A stretch of 64,000 nucleotides of DNA from Polyangia bacterium (GCA_030430565.1 JAUIKS010000022.1:62001-126000); one strand, 5' to 3'; shown: positions 1-9,600, numbered from the stretch's first letter. The notes: generated from the letters alone by a model not told the origin. Numbers and translations are program-made.

Positions 1-2
1 TG

Positions 3-1301
3 ATGGCGAGGGTCGAGAGCCTGCTGCAGAGCACGACCTCGTACGAGCAGCTGGTCAGCGATCGGGTGACGCGCGTGACGGAGCGCTCGGTCCGACCGAC
101 GCTCGCGTTGACGGGCTTCGGCTTGCTCACGCAGGGGGCGCCGGGGCTCGTCTCGGGCCTGTGGACCAACGCGGTCGACATGGCGTGGGTGAGCGCGCCC
201 TACTCGATGCTCAACACGGTCTGGGCGGCCGCGCGGGCGGGGGTGCTCGTGAAGGACGCGCGCTCCCTCGAGCTGATCTCGGGCGTTGATACGGTGGTGT
301 TCGATAAGACAGGAACGCTGACGCTGGAGTCGCTCGCCGTCGCGCGGGTGCACATCGCCGCGGCGTTCTCGCGGGCGGAGCTCCTGCGCCTCGCGGCTGC
401 GGTCGAGCGCTTCCAGAGTCACCCCATCGCCGAGGCGATCGTCGAGGCCGCGCGGGAGTACGGGCCGCTGCCCTCGGTCGAGGGCCAGCGCACCGAGGTT
501 GGCTACGGCGTGCGGGCGGCGGTGGATGGGCGAGAGGTCATGGTCGGCAGCGCGCGCCTGTTCGAAGGTGAGGGCGTAGAGCTGCCGAATTCGCTGCTGC
601 TGGCGCGCGGCGAGGCCGGGGCGCGCGGGCACTCGTTCGTGTTCGTCGGCGTCGACGGGCGCTGTGTCGGCGCGGTCGAGCTCGCGCCGCAGCTGCGGCC
701 CGACGCGCGCGCGCTCGTCGAGTTCCTGCGCGAGCGCGGGATGCAGCTGATGATCGTGAGCGGCGACGAGGACGGGCCGACCGCCGCGATCGCGCGCGCG
801 CTGGGGATCGAGCGCTACACGGCGCGGGCGCTCCCTGAGGACAAGGTGACGGTCATCGCGGGGCTGCAGCAGGAGGGGCGCAAGGTGTGCTTTGTCGGCG
901 ACGGGATCAACGACGCGCTCGCGATGCGGCGGGCGAACGTCTCGGTCTCGCTCGCGGGCGCCGCGTCGCTCGCGGTGGAGAGCGCCCAGGTGATCTTGAA
1001 GACAGGCGAGCTCTTCCAGCTGCAGAACCTGTTCGAGCTCGGTGATCACTTCAAGCGAGATCAGGCGCTGATCATGAACTCGGCGCTCACGGTCACGACC
1101 GTGAACGCGGCGGGCTTCCTGCTGGCGGGCTTCGGCCTGCAGGCGATCGTCTCGATGTACGCGGTCGGCGTGGGGCTGAATTTCTTCGCGGCTGCGCGCC
1201 CGAGCTTCCGTCAGTATCAACGCGCGCCGGTGATCGGCGAGGAGCCCGCGCCGGTCGCCACGCTCGCGCTCCCGCCGGCGAGCGACGCGGCGCCCGCGTA
1301 G
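3..1301 (+). CDS. P-type ATPase, C-terminal part (5' end lies outside the window)
   Basis: The reading frame is open to the left edge, so the apparent start is only the first in-frame Met and the gene begins upstream. Visible are the phosphorylation loop DKTGTLT (about residue 101), the HP motif (QSHPIAEA, about 140), the ATP-binding/hinge motif GDGINDA (about 300) and C-terminal membrane segments. It aligns along its whole length with the ATPase at 55963-58224, starting near that protein's residue 300. The transmembrane stretch before the D-loop reads VSAPYSMLN where heavy-metal (P1B) pumps normally carry a CPx metal site, so the transported ion cannot be inferred. It ends 5 nt from a convergent gene. 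Membrane cation pump is secure; substrate is unknown. Confidence 0.9.
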   Translation: MARVESLLQSTTSYEQLVSDRVTRVTERSVRPTLALTGFGLLTQGAPGLVSGLWTNAVDMAWVSAPYSMLNTVWAAARAGVLVKDARSLELISGVDTVVFDKTGTLTLESLAVARVHIAAAFSRAELLRLAAAVERFQSHPIAEAIVEAAREYGPLPSVEGQRTEVGYGVRAAVDGREVMVGSARLFEGEGVELPNSLLLARGEAGARGHSFVFVGVDGRCVGAVELAPQLRPDARALVEFLRERGMQLMIVSGDEDGPTAAIARALGIERYTARALPEDKVTVIAGLQQEGRKVCFVGDGINDALAMRRANVSVSLAGAASLAVESAQVILKTGELFQLQNLFELGDHFKRDQALIMNSALTVTTVNAAGFLLAGFGLQAIVSMYAVGVGLNFFAAARPSFRQYQRAPVIGEEPAPVATLALPPASDAAPA

Positions 1302-1306
1302 TCGAA

Positions 1307-2317
1307 TCAGCGAGACTCTGGTGCGCGTGAGAGACCGGCGCGCAGCTCCGCGACGGCGCTGTCGAGGACATCGACGAGGACGTCGCGGTCGGTCATGCAG
1401 CGGCGAATCGACTGCAGCTGGGCGTCGCTCGCGGACTGCGGCGGGGCGGCGCGGGCGAGCGCGGCGTCGAGCGATCGTTGCACGCGATCGACTCGTCGCG
1501 TCAGCTCGGCGACGTCGTGGCGCAGCGTCGCGGTCTCCGCGGGGCGCTCGGCGGAGACCCGCTCGAGCTCGGCGCGCAGGGCGATGAGCGTCGCCTCGAG
1601 TCGCGCCTCGAAGCGCTCGGCGCTCGCGTTGTTCGCGGCGCCTTCGGCCTCCGCTCGCGCCCCGGGGTCACGCTGCACGGTTGTTGCCAGCGCGTCGATG
1701 GTGGTCTCGAGTCGCGCGACCTGACGCTCGAGCGCCGCGACTCGATCGTCGGCTGAGGCGTCGGCGAGTCGCGGCGGCCGCTCGGCGCTGGGCTCGTCGA
1801 CGTCGGTCGCGGGCGCGTACTCGGTCGTCGCGGCGGGCTCGCGCGCGCTCGCGGTGTCTGGAGTGCCCTTGACGGCCTGCGGTCTCGGCTCCTCGGCCCC
1901 GGTGGGCTCGGGGTGCGTGACGAGGTCGAAATTCTCGAGGGTGCCGCCGTTGTGGAAGTGCTCGGCGAACAGCTTGCCGATCACGCGAGTCGCCCCGCCG
2001 AAGGAGGTCGGCAGCGAGACGAGCGCGAGCAGGCGGCCGACGCCGCTGCCGCGCAGGAGCGTGTAGGCGAGGTTGGAGCCGAAGTACGCGGGGAGCAGCG
2101 AGCCGAGCAGCGCGGTCAGCAGCGGTCGGGCGCGCACCTCGCTGTACGGGACGTTGTAGTGCGCGGCGAGCTGGTCGATCATCTGCAGCTGCGTGTACGA
2201 GACGGCGGCGATGTCGACGAGTGGGAGCGGGAGGAAGCCCCACGCGAACGCGCGGCGCTCCGCGGCGCGGATGATCGCGCGCGCCTGACCCGTGGCGATG
2301 ATGGCTTCGTCCGTCAC
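1307..2317 (-). CDS. DUF697-like membrane protein with coiled-coil C-terminus
   Basis: 336 aa from a GTG start with GAGGAG about 9 nt upstream. Residues about 10-130 resemble the DUF697 family (GTPase-associated, YcjF-like): an amphipathic start, LPLPLVDIAAVSYTQ, then two hydrophobic segments rich in Gly/Leu. The second half is a long Ala/Arg/Glu-rich predicted coiled coil. The last 35 residues (CMTDRDVLVDVLDSAVAEL) nearly match the tail of the neighbouring gene 2341-3624, which lies 23 nt upstream and is probably co-transcribed. The role is unknown; a membrane-anchored scaffold paired with the neighbour is my inference. The family call comes from pattern recognition and was not searched. Confidence 0.75.
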   Translation of the reverse strand: MTDEAIIATGQARAIIRAAERRAFAWGFLPLPLVDIAAVSYTQLQMIDQLAAHYNVPYSEVRARPLLTALLGSLLPAYFGSNLAYTLLRGSGVGRLLALVSLPTSFGGATRVIGKLFAEHFHNGGTLENFDLVTHPEPTGAEEPRPQAVKGTPDTASAREPAATTEYAPATDVDEPSAERPPRLADASADDRVAALERQVARLETTIDALATTVQRDPGARAEAEGAANNASAERFEARLEATLIALRAELERVSAERPAETATLRHDVAELTRRVDRVQRSLDAALARAAPPQSASDAQLQSIRRCMTDRDVLVDVLDSAVAELRAGLSRAPESR

Positions 2318-2340
2318 TGCGCGTGGCTCCTCGAGTCCTG

Positions 2341-3624
2341 CTAGTCCTCGCCGCCCGAGAACAGGTTGAAGGCGTGGGTGAAGTCGGCCGCGTGAGCGGC
2401 TTCGAGCGGGCTGGTCTCCCAGTGCTGGAGTCGCTCGAGATCCTCCATGGTGATCTCGGGCGCCGCCGACGATGGCGCGTGCTTCCCCGCGTCGGCGGCC
2501 GGATCCTCAGGGGGAGGGGTCGTCGCGTCGTTCGCCGCCTCGTCTACGCGCCCGGCGGGAGGAAGGGGCGCGTCCGCAGCGTCCGCAGGCGTCACGGCGC
2601 GCGTCGACCATGAGCTTGGTTTGACGCACGGAGAGCGCCCGAGCTCGCGCCGTAGCCTGCTGACGGTCGCGTCTAGGATGTCGACGAGGACCTCTCGATC
2701 GGTCATGCAGCTCTTCACGCCGAGCAGCTGTTCAGCCGTCCATTGCTGCAGCGCGTCGACCCGGCGCTCCATGCTCGCCGAGAGGCGGTTCTCGACGACC
2801 GCGACGCGGTCGAGCGCGGTCGTTATCTCGGCGCGTACGGTCTCGACGTCGACATCGGCCTGGGCGCTCGCCATGGCCTTCGAGACGTTGAGCTCGACGA
2901 GCTTCTCGAGGTCGGCGGAGAGCTCGGTGATCAGGCGCGTGCGCAGGCGCAGGAGCTGCAGCTCGACCGTCTGGTCGAGATCGTGGTCAAGCGAGCTGCG
3001 GAGCTCGTTTCGGAGGGCGCGGACGCGGCCGTCGACGAGCACCGTGAGCCTGGCGTCGATGTCCGCGAGGATTCCTTCGGAGAGCTGCGTGCGCAGCTCG
3101 ACCGTCTTCTGGGTGACGACGCCCGCGGTCTCATTGGCGACGACGCTCGCGATCGTGTTCTGCAGGCGCGCGCTGAGGCGCTCGTCGAAGTGCTGACTCC
3201 ACGAGGTGAACGCGGCGTTGAGGCGAGCCTCGAGCGCGTGGTCGAAGCGCGCGAGCGAGAGCTCCATACGCGCGACCTGCATAGCGAGCGCCTTTAACTT
3301 CGCGGTGTAGCCCTTCATCAGCCAGCCCTCGAGCTGACTCCACGGGCGCTCGTCTTGGCCGGTCGCGCGCTCGGGCGTCTCGAGGGTGAGCGCCGCTGAC
3401 ATCGAGGGCGCGGGCTCCGCGAGCTCGCGCAGCGTCCAGCCGCGCTCGCGCGCCGCGTCGTCGAGGCTCCCGCGCGCCGCGTCGACCGTCACGCGCCACT
3501 CGATCGCGTTCTCGTCGGCGTTGACGATGCGCGCCTCGGAGGTCGTCGAGTCGTGCGCGGCGAAGAATTGCACGAGCTCGTTCGCCGAGGTGCCAGCGGG
3601 GGTATGGAGCTTGATCCTAACCAC
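2341..3624 (-). CDS. Coiled-coil protein of unknown function
   Basis: 427 aa from a GTG start (MVRIKLHTP) with GGGAGA about 9 nt upstream. Residues 1-90 look like a small globular domain; residues about 110-320 are heptad-like helices rich in Leu, Glu, Arg and Thr. A conserved tail CMTDREVLVDILDATVSRL (about 305-325) is shared with the next gene downstream. The C-terminal 100 residues are low-complexity and acidic/Pro-rich. There is no signal peptide or membrane segment. It is the first gene of a probable two-gene operon and is divergent from the phosphoesterase at 4017. I do not recognise a named family. Confidence 0.7.
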   Translation of the reverse strand: MVRIKLHTPAGTSANELVQFFAAHDSTTSEARIVNADENAIEWRVTVDAARGSLDDAARERGWTLRELAEPAPSMSAALTLETPERATGQDERPWSQLEGWLMKGYTAKLKALAMQVARMELSLARFDHALEARLNAAFTSWSQHFDERLSARLQNTIASVVANETAGVVTQKTVELRTQLSEGILADIDARLTVLVDGRVRALRNELRSSLDHDLDQTVELQLLRLRTRLITELSADLEKLVELNVSKAMASAQADVDVETVRAEITTALDRVAVVENRLSASMERRVDALQQWTAEQLLGVKSCMTDREVLVDILDATVSRLRRELGRSPCVKPSSWSTRAVTPADAADAPLPPAGRVDEAANDATTPPPEDPAADAGKHAPSSAAPEITMEDLERLQHWETSPLEAAHAADFTHAFNLFSGGED

Positions 3625-3808
3625 TGTCCAAGTTCTCCCTCTCGCGTCGCGGCGGGCGGAGCGTCAACCGGCAGCATCGTAACACCGGGGCGCGCGTCTG
3701 GGGGTGTTCGTCCTCGGCTGGAGTAGAGACGTGTCGATAGGGTCATGTATTGGCGCTCCGCGGGGGCGGGCGGGGTCACGCGAGCCCGCGCGTGTTCACC
3801 TCGGCGCT

Positions 3809-3830
3809 GCGCGGCGCCAGGGCGCCGCGC
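3809..3830. repeat. Perfect GC-rich stem-loop between divergent genes
   Basis: GCGCGGCGCC and its exact complement GGCGCCGCGC are separated by only 2 nt (AG). It sits between two divergently transcribed genes, where a terminator is not expected. It could be an operator, a cruciform or a chance product of high GC. The rest of the 3625-4016 gap shows no other gene. Confidence 0.45.
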
Positions 3831-3917
3831 GAAGGGGTCTATGACGTGTTTTTAGGGTCAGGTTGATAGCGAGCGGGCGCAGCCGTTTCCGCGCGAGCAC
3901 GAGGCGAAATCTGCGCA

Positions 3918-3947
3918 TTGGTCTCGGGGCGGGCGAGGGCGTATACA
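3918..3947 (+). promoter_or_regulatory. Candidate promoter for the 5'-nucleotidase-like gene
   Basis: TTGGTC (3918-3923), an 18-nt spacer and TATACA (3942-3947) resemble -35 and -10 boxes and lie 70 nt before the GTG start at 4017. The match is moderate; the -10 fits better than the -35. Confidence 0.35.
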
Positions 3948-4016
3948 GGTGGCGCGCGAGCGGTCTCGCCGTGTTGGGCGGTTGCCGCGAGCGAGCGCGT
4001 GGGAGGGAGCGGGTAC

Positions 4017-5477
4017 GTGGAGCAGCCTTCGCCTGTCAAGATTACGTTGCGAGTCGCCACGGCGATCGAGGAGGTCCAGGGAGCGCGGCCGAACGCCGTC
4101 GACTTCACGGTCCTGCAGATCAACGATGTCTATGAGGTCAGCTTGGGGGACGGACCCGGCGGGCTGGATCGCGTGGCGACGCTGCGGCAGGAACTCGCGC
4201 GGGAGAACCCCAACCTCCTCGCGGTGATGGCCGGCGACTTCCTCTCGCCCTCGGTGATCGGCACGACCGTCGGAGACGGCGGGCAGCACATGGTCGAAAC
4301 GCTGAACGCGATGGGGCTGACGCACGCGACGGTCGGCAATCACGAGTTCGATGTCTCGCACGCGGATTTCCTCGTCCGTATCGAGGAGAGCGACTTTGAG
4401 TGGGTGCTGACGAACGTCAGCGACGGCGACGGCGCGTTGTTCAAGCAGACGCGCCGTCACGACATCGTCGAGTTTTCGAACGCCGACGGAGCGCGCGTGC
4501 GGGTCGCGCTGATCGGGCTGTGCCTCGACATCAAGAAGCGGCCGTGGGTTCGCTATGACGACCCGATCGAGTCGGCGCGGGCGAAGGTCGCCGAGCTCGA
4601 GGACGCCGCGGACGTGTTCCTCGCGCTGACGCACCTCACGATCACGCAGGACGAGGAGCTGGGGGTCGCGGTGCCGCGGCTCGACGTGCTGATGGGAGGG
4701 CACGAGCACGAGGCCGCGCGCGCGGTCGTCGGCGACGACGCGACGCCGATCTACAAGGCCGACTCGAACGCTCGCAGCGCGCTGGTGCACCGGTTTCGCT
4801 TCGACACCAAGACGCGGGTCGCGGTCGTGCACACGCAGCTCGTACCGATCGACGGCTCGATCGAGCGCGAGCCGAGCACGCAGGCGGTGATCGGGCGCTG
4901 GCAGGAGCGCGCCTTTAACACGCTGCGGGCCCAGGGCTTTGAGCCGACCGAGGTCGTCGGGCGCGCGCGCGAGCGGCTGAGCGGCTACGAGAGCGACGTC
5001 CGCAATCGCCCGACGAACCTCACGAGGTTGGTCACGGGGGCGTTCCTCGAGGAGGTCCCGGGCGCGGACGCGGTGCTGGTCGTCGCGGGGACGCTCCGCA
5101 TCGACGGCGAGATCCCGCCGGGGGATGTGCGCTACTACGACGTCGTGCGCATGTTCCCCTCCGGCGGGGCGCTGAGCGTCCTGAGCATCCCGGGGATCGT
5201 GCTCGAGATGTTCCTGACCATGGGGCTGCAGTCGAAGAACACCGGCTCGTTCCAGCTTCACGCGAACATCGAGCGCGACGGCGACGGGGGCTGGCGGGTC
5301 GCGGGGGCGCCGCTCGATCGGGCGCGCGTGTACAAGATCGTGTTTAACGCGATCCCGGCGGCCGCGCTCGCGCACCCCCCGTTCAAGGGGACCGGGATGG
5401 AGAAGCTGCACGACACTCGAGAGATGCGCGCGATCGTGGCCGACTGGTTTCGGCGCGACGCGGCCGCGGGCGACTGA
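4017..5477 (+). CDS. UshA/5'-nucleotidase-family metallophosphoesterase
   Basis: 486 aa. I chose the GTG at 4017 because GGGAGGGAG lies about 8 nt upstream; an ATG further upstream (3918) would add a sequence that does not look like protein. The two-domain layout fits the family. The N-terminal metallophosphatase carries metal ligands in QINDVYE, MAGDFLSP, GNHEFD, LTHLTI and GGHEHE; the C-terminal 5_nucleotid_C domain (about 310-470) includes VRNRPTNLTRL and GGALSVLSIPG. The family hydrolyses nucleotides, UDP-sugars or other phosphate esters. No signal peptide is visible, unlike periplasmic UshA, so it may act in the cytoplasm. The gene is convergent with the biosynthetic operon, 6 nt from its end. 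Proximity to a phosphotransferase is suggestive but a link is unproven. Confidence 0.88.
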   Translation: MEQPSPVKITLRVATAIEEVQGARPNAVDFTVLQINDVYEVSLGDGPGGLDRVATLRQELARENPNLLAVMAGDFLSPSVIGTTVGDGGQHMVETLNAMGLTHATVGNHEFDVSHADFLVRIEESDFEWVLTNVSDGDGALFKQTRRHDIVEFSNADGARVRVALIGLCLDIKKRPWVRYDDPIESARAKVAELEDAADVFLALTHLTITQDEELGVAVPRLDVLMGGHEHEAARAVVGDDATPIYKADSNARSALVHRFRFDTKTRVAVVHTQLVPIDGSIEREPSTQAVIGRWQERAFNTLRAQGFEPTEVVGRARERLSGYESDVRNRPTNLTRLVTGAFLEEVPGADAVLVVAGTLRIDGEIPPGDVRYYDVVRMFPSGGALSVLSIPGIVLEMFLTMGLQSKNTGSFQLHANIERDGDGGWRVAGAPLDRARVYKIVFNAIPAAALAHPPFKGTGMEKLHDTREMRAIVADWFRRDAAAGD

Positions 5478-5483
5478 GGCGTC

Positions 5484-6617
5484 TCAGCGCACCAGCCAGT
5501 CCTTGCCGGCGAGCAGCTCCTTGGTCCGCTCGCGGATGTCGTGGAAGCTGGACATCACCGCGGTCGCGTCGAGCTCGCGGTCGAGCTCGAGCAGCCGCGC
5601 GACCTCGTCGTCCGACCAGTCCGGGTGATAGACGTCGAAGTGGAGGACGACGCGCGTCCGATCGGACTGGTTCCACGCTTGGTGGATGAAGGCGTCGTTC
5701 CACAGCTCGACCTGTCCGTCGCGCCATTCAAACAGCTCGCTGCCGACATTGAGGAAGCAGCGCTCGGGCGCGATCAGGGGCAGGTGCACGCGCAGCACGC
5801 TGTTGCGCGGCCCGTGATGCGGCGCGATGTGGGTCCCGGGGTGGAGCGCGGAGAACACCGCCGGGGCGTGGCGCGCGAACCGGGGGATCGACTCGAGCAC
5901 CTTGACGGTCTCGGGGCAGCGCGCGCGGTTCTCCTGGATCGGGCCGCCGAGGTAGAGGTACATGACGTTCCACATCGAGGGCGCGTCGGTGTCGTCGGAG
6001 AACACGACGCCGCGGTCGCTCTGGACGAGCCAGCGCTCCTGGCCGCGATCCTTGGCGGGGACGAAGGGCTGAAAGCCCTTGTTGTGCTGGAGCGCCGCGA
6101 GCAGCTCCTCTTTGATGACGGGGTAGGCCTCCTGCAGCCGCGGCACCCAGTCGAAGTCGGCGGGATCGTAGCGCATGCGCGCGGTGACGCCCGGCGTGAA
6201 GAACAGCGGTCGCATCATCGGGTGGGTGTAGGGCGAGCGCTGGCGCATGATCCCGTCGCGGTCCATGGACCACTCCAAGAGCGAGCGCATGCCGAGCGCG
6301 CGCATGCCTCGCTGCACGGTCGGGAGCGCCTCGAGCCCGCGCTGGTAGCGAAACACCGCGTCGAGGTCTTCGCTCGTGAGGCCCTTCGCGCCGCCGCGGC
6401 TGAGCTGCTTGAGCACGGAGTCCGGGAGCTTCGGGATGACCCGGCGCATGAGCTGCTTGAGCTCGGAGGAGTTTCGGCTCCGGCCGAGCTCGCTCTGGAA
6501 CAGGAAGCGCTCCTGCGCTGGCTCGGGCTGCGCAGGCGCGGCGCCGCGCGAGGCGCGGCGCACGGCGTCAGGGAGCATCGCGAGCAGGCGATCGAGGGGT
6601 CGACGCGATTCCGACAT
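5484..6617 (-). CDS. Aspartyl/asparaginyl beta-hydroxylase-like Fe(II)/2-oxoglutarate oxygenase
   Basis: 377 aa; GGAG lies about 8 nt before the ATG. The C-terminal half matches the Asp_Arg_Hydrox (AspH) fold: HPGTHIAPHHG (about residue 259) and HQAWNQSDRTRVVLHFDVYHPDW (first His about 312), which supply the iron His ligands and the Arg that binds 2-oxoglutarate. Residues 1-110 are an Ala/Arg-rich N-terminal extension. It is the last gene of the PKS/NRPS operon, 30 nt after the P450. The family hydroxylates the beta carbon of Asp or other side chains, often on a carrier-bound residue. I infer beta-hydroxylation of one amino acid of the product, probably the last one. Direct action on a free amino acid is an alternative. 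Confidence 0.88.
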   Translation of the reverse strand: MSESRRPLDRLLAMLPDAVRRASRGAAPAQPEPAQERFLFQSELGRSRNSSELKQLMRRVIPKLPDSVLKQLSRGGAKGLTSEDLDAVFRYQRGLEALPTVQRGMRALGMRSLLEWSMDRDGIMRQRSPYTHPMMRPLFFTPGVTARMRYDPADFDWVPRLQEAYPVIKEELLAALQHNKGFQPFVPAKDRGQERWLVQSDRGVVFSDDTDAPSMWNVMYLYLGGPIQENRARCPETVKVLESIPRFARHAPAVFSALHPGTHIAPHHGPRNSVLRVHLPLIAPERCFLNVGSELFEWRDGQVELWNDAFIHQAWNQSDRTRVVLHFDVYHPDWSDDEVARLLELDRELDATAVMSSFHDIRERTKELLAGKDWLVR

Positions 6618-6647
6618 GAACAGGTCTCCGTGGTGCGTGGAAGCGGG

Positions 6648-7883
6648 CTACGGCGCGTCGCGCCGCGCGTGCAGGCGCACGCGCAGGCTGCTGTAGCCGG
6701 ACAGGAAGTTGGAGTAGAGGGGCTGCGGCTCGCCGACGATTTCGAAGGCCTCGGTGGTCTCGAGCAGCGCCTCGAGCAGCGCGCGCAGCTCGACGCGGGC
6801 GAGCTGCGCGCCGAGGCAGAAGTGGTGACCGTGCCCAAAGGACAGGTGACGGTTCGGCCTGCGCGTCAGGTCGAGCCGCTCGGGCTGCTCGAAGGCCTCG
6901 GGGTCGAAGTTCGCCGCGCTGTTCCAGACCGTCACGAGCTGACCCGCGGCGATCGCCTGGCCCGCGAGCGTCGTGTCGACGGTCGCGGTCCGCCCCGCGT
7001 GGAGCGTCGGCGTGGTCCAGCGCAGCAGCTCCTCGACCGCGGTCTCGAGGCGGACCGCGCCGCCGCGCAGCAGCGCCCACTGCTCCGGCCACTCCGCGAA
7101 GGCCTTGACGAGGCCGATCATCGAGAGCCGCGAGGTCTCGTCGCCGCCGAGCAGCAGGCTGTAGCAGTTGAGCAGCAGCTCCTGGGTCGAGAGCGCGAGC
7201 GGCTCGCGCGTCAGCTGCAGCAGGAGCCCGAGGAGATCGTCGGTGACCTCGTCCTTGCGCGCGCGCGAGAGCCTGGCGAAGTACATCAGGATCTCGTTGC
7301 GCGCCATCCGAGCGTCGCGCTCGGTCGCGCTCGCGGACGTCGACGCGAGCGCGGCCTGGGCGTGCTTGAGCAGCGGCTTGCGGTCGGCCTCGGGGATCAG
7401 CAGGAGGTCGCAGATGGCCGCGAGCGGGATGTGCTCGGCGATCTCGCTGGCGAACTCGCAGACGTCTCGGTGGACCGCCTCGAGCACGAGGCGCCGCGTG
7501 AGCGCCGTGATGTGGACGCCGAGCTCGCGCAGCGCGGCGGGGGTGAAGGCCTTGAGCAGCCGCCGACGGATGGCGAGCGTTCGGGGGCCGTCGGAGACGA
7601 CCAGCATCTTGCCGCCCGCCGGGTCGCCGCCGGCGAGGAGGGTAGCGAGCACGTTGCCGCGCGTCGAGGTGTAGACGACGCTGTCGCGGTAGACCGTGAG
7701 CGCGTCGGCGTGGCGGGTCACGACCCAGAAGCCGCCGCCCTGGAAGCCCTTGACGGGGTGCCACGCCACGGGCTGCTCGTCGCGCAGGCGCCTCCAGATC
7801 GGGCGGAGGTCCCGTCGCGCGTGGGTCTGCGGGTCGCTGAGGTCGACGCCCGCGAGCGCCCCGGTGCCGAAGGTGAGGGTCAT
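6648..7883 (-). CDS. Cytochrome P450
   Basis: 411 aa, a typical soluble bacterial P450. Haem loop FGHGHHFCLGAQLA (Cys about 354), I-helix LLGGDETSRL (about 246; the usual A-G-x-D/E-T appears as G-G-D-E-T), K-helix EELLRW, and HPVKGF near residue 42. The start lies 4 nt after the stop of NRPS2, so the two are translationally coupled; GGAGAAAG sits inside the end of NRPS2. It needs a ferredoxin and reductase not seen in this window. As the only P450 of the cluster it is the best candidate for epoxidising the alpha,beta-alkene made by module 5; hydroxylation of an amino-acid side chain is the alternative. Confidence 0.93.
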   Translation of the reverse strand: MTLTFGTGALAGVDLSDPQTHARRDLRPIWRRLRDEQPVAWHPVKGFQGGGFWVVTRHADALTVYRDSVVYTSTRGNVLATLLAGGDPAGGKMLVVSDGPRTLAIRRRLLKAFTPAALRELGVHITALTRRLVLEAVHRDVCEFASEIAEHIPLAAICDLLLIPEADRKPLLKHAQAALASTSASATERDARMARNEILMYFARLSRARKDEVTDDLLGLLLQLTREPLALSTQELLLNCYSLLLGGDETSRLSMIGLVKAFAEWPEQWALLRGGAVRLETAVEELLRWTTPTLHAGRTATVDTTLAGQAIAAGQLVTVWNSAANFDPEAFEQPERLDLTRRPNRHLSFGHGHHFCLGAQLARVELRALLEALLETTEAFEIVGEPQPLYSNFLSGYSSLRVRLHARRDAP

Positions 7884-7887
7884 GGCG

Positions 7888-9600
7888 TCACGCTTTCTCC
7901 TGGGCGTCGTCGCTGCGCTCGTCGCGGACGATCCGCACGAGGCCGGCGTCGCCGTCGACCTCGATGAGCTGACCGTCGCGCAGGGCCTCGGTCGCGGTCC
8001 GGGTGCCGACGACCGCCGGGATCCCGTACTCGCGGGCGACGACGGCGGCGTGACAGAGCATGCCGCCGGTGTTGGTGACGATCGCCGCGGCGGTCGCGAA
8101 GTAGGGCGTCCACGACGGCAGGGTCGCGGGCGCGACGAGCACGTCCCCCGGCTGGAGCTTGTGGGCCTCGGCCAGCGTCCGGATCACGCGGGCCGGGCCG
8201 CGGGCGCGCCCGCTCGCGCCGGGCGAGCCGTTCAGCGAGTCCGGGTTGGGCTGGGGGCTGGCGAGGTCGCCGTTGGCCCGGAACATCGCGCGCATCAGAC
8301 CTGACTCAACGGGCATGAAGGGGCGCGGGACGCCGAGGAAGGAGGGCGGCTTGCTGGTTTGGAAGCGCGCGCGCTCGGCCTGGCGCGCGGTGATCCGCGC
8401 CCGCAGCCGCTGTGGCGGATCCTCGTAGGCGCGCGCGCGCAGCTCGGCGAGCGAGAGATCAAAGACCTCCTCGGGGGCCTCGAGCGCGCCGCGCTCGACG
8501 AGCCGCTGACCGAGCTCGAGGCTGGCCCGCCGCGCGTGGTAGGTGATCTTGCAGTCGATCCAGAAGTTGTGCTCCTCGCCGAGGCGCGTGCCGGCCTGGG
8601 CGGAGCGCAGCAGGGATTCGAACTCCTCGATCACGGGGCGGGGGTGATCGGCGAGCTGCGCCCGGACCTCGCGCAGCCGCGCCTCCCGGCGCTCGGCCTG
8701 GCGCTGCAGCTCGGCGCCGAGGTCACGCTCGGGCTGCCGCGCCGCCTCCCGCAGGCTCCGCAGGACGGGGACCGGGTCCTCGGTCCACGACGGCGTGGTC
8801 AGGTACATGTCGTTGTTGCGCTGCCCGTACTCCGCGAGGTAGGCCGCGATCCGGGTCCAGGCGGCCTGGCCCTCGGGGCTGCTAGCGAGCGCGGCGGGGA
8901 GCGCCTCGAGCGGCGTCTCGAGCACGAGCGCGCGCAGCGTCTCCGAGCAGGCGAGCTCGCGGCCGAGCTCCCACAGGCGCAGGTTGGCCTCGGTGGTCTT
9001 GGTCGGGAAGCCGGCGAGCAGGTCGTAGACATCGAGCGGCTCGGCGCCTTCGAACAGGTCGAGGTACGCGTCGTTGAAGTCGCTGAGCGCGAGCGTCACC
9101 GGGTACATCAGGTCGAAGTGGATCTGCCACAGGCGGACGACGCGTCGCCGCAGCTCGCCGAGGTGCTCGACCAGCGCGTCGATCGACGCGCCGCCGAGCT
9201 CGAAGCCCTCGAGGTAGGCGAGCTGCTCGTCGATCTCGGGTCGCCAGCTGTCGGCCCAGCGCGCGTCGAGCCGCTCGCCGCCCTCGCGCAGCGAGTCGTC
9301 GGCGGCCGCCCACACCCGCGCGGCCTCGTCGGGCGCGAGCTCCTTCGTGATCGCTTTTTGGTACACGAAGGAGTTGATCAGCCTGGGCTCGGAGGCGAGC
9401 GGCAGGCCGTAGCGCGCGCTCGCCCAGTTGGTGCCCTCGGTCATGGGCGCCATGCGCAGGTCGAAGTCCAGCGGGGTCATGGGCGCGGTGCAGTGCGCGG
9501 CGTCGAACAGCCACATCTCCTGGGCGTCGGCCGGGTCCTCCCACTCGACGGGGAAGGCGGCGGTCGGCGTCGCGGCGGGCTTAGCTGAGCTTTGGGACAT
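7888..9600 (-). other. Phosphotransferase RD-HD half: C-terminal domain of NRPS2 or a separate 570-aa product
   Basis: This segment reads in frame from the TE, yet the ATG at 9600 is preceded by AGGAGG with 5 nt spacing. The TE domain ends at a natural boundary just before it (LRRVADEQEEK). Length and domain order equal the rifampin-binding plus phosphohistidine parts of rifampin phosphotransferases. The matching ATP-grasp domain is encoded at 53424-54284; 286 + 570 = 856 residues, close to the roughly 870 I recall for the intact enzymes. It may therefore be made both as part of NRPS2 and alone. Confidence 0.7.
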
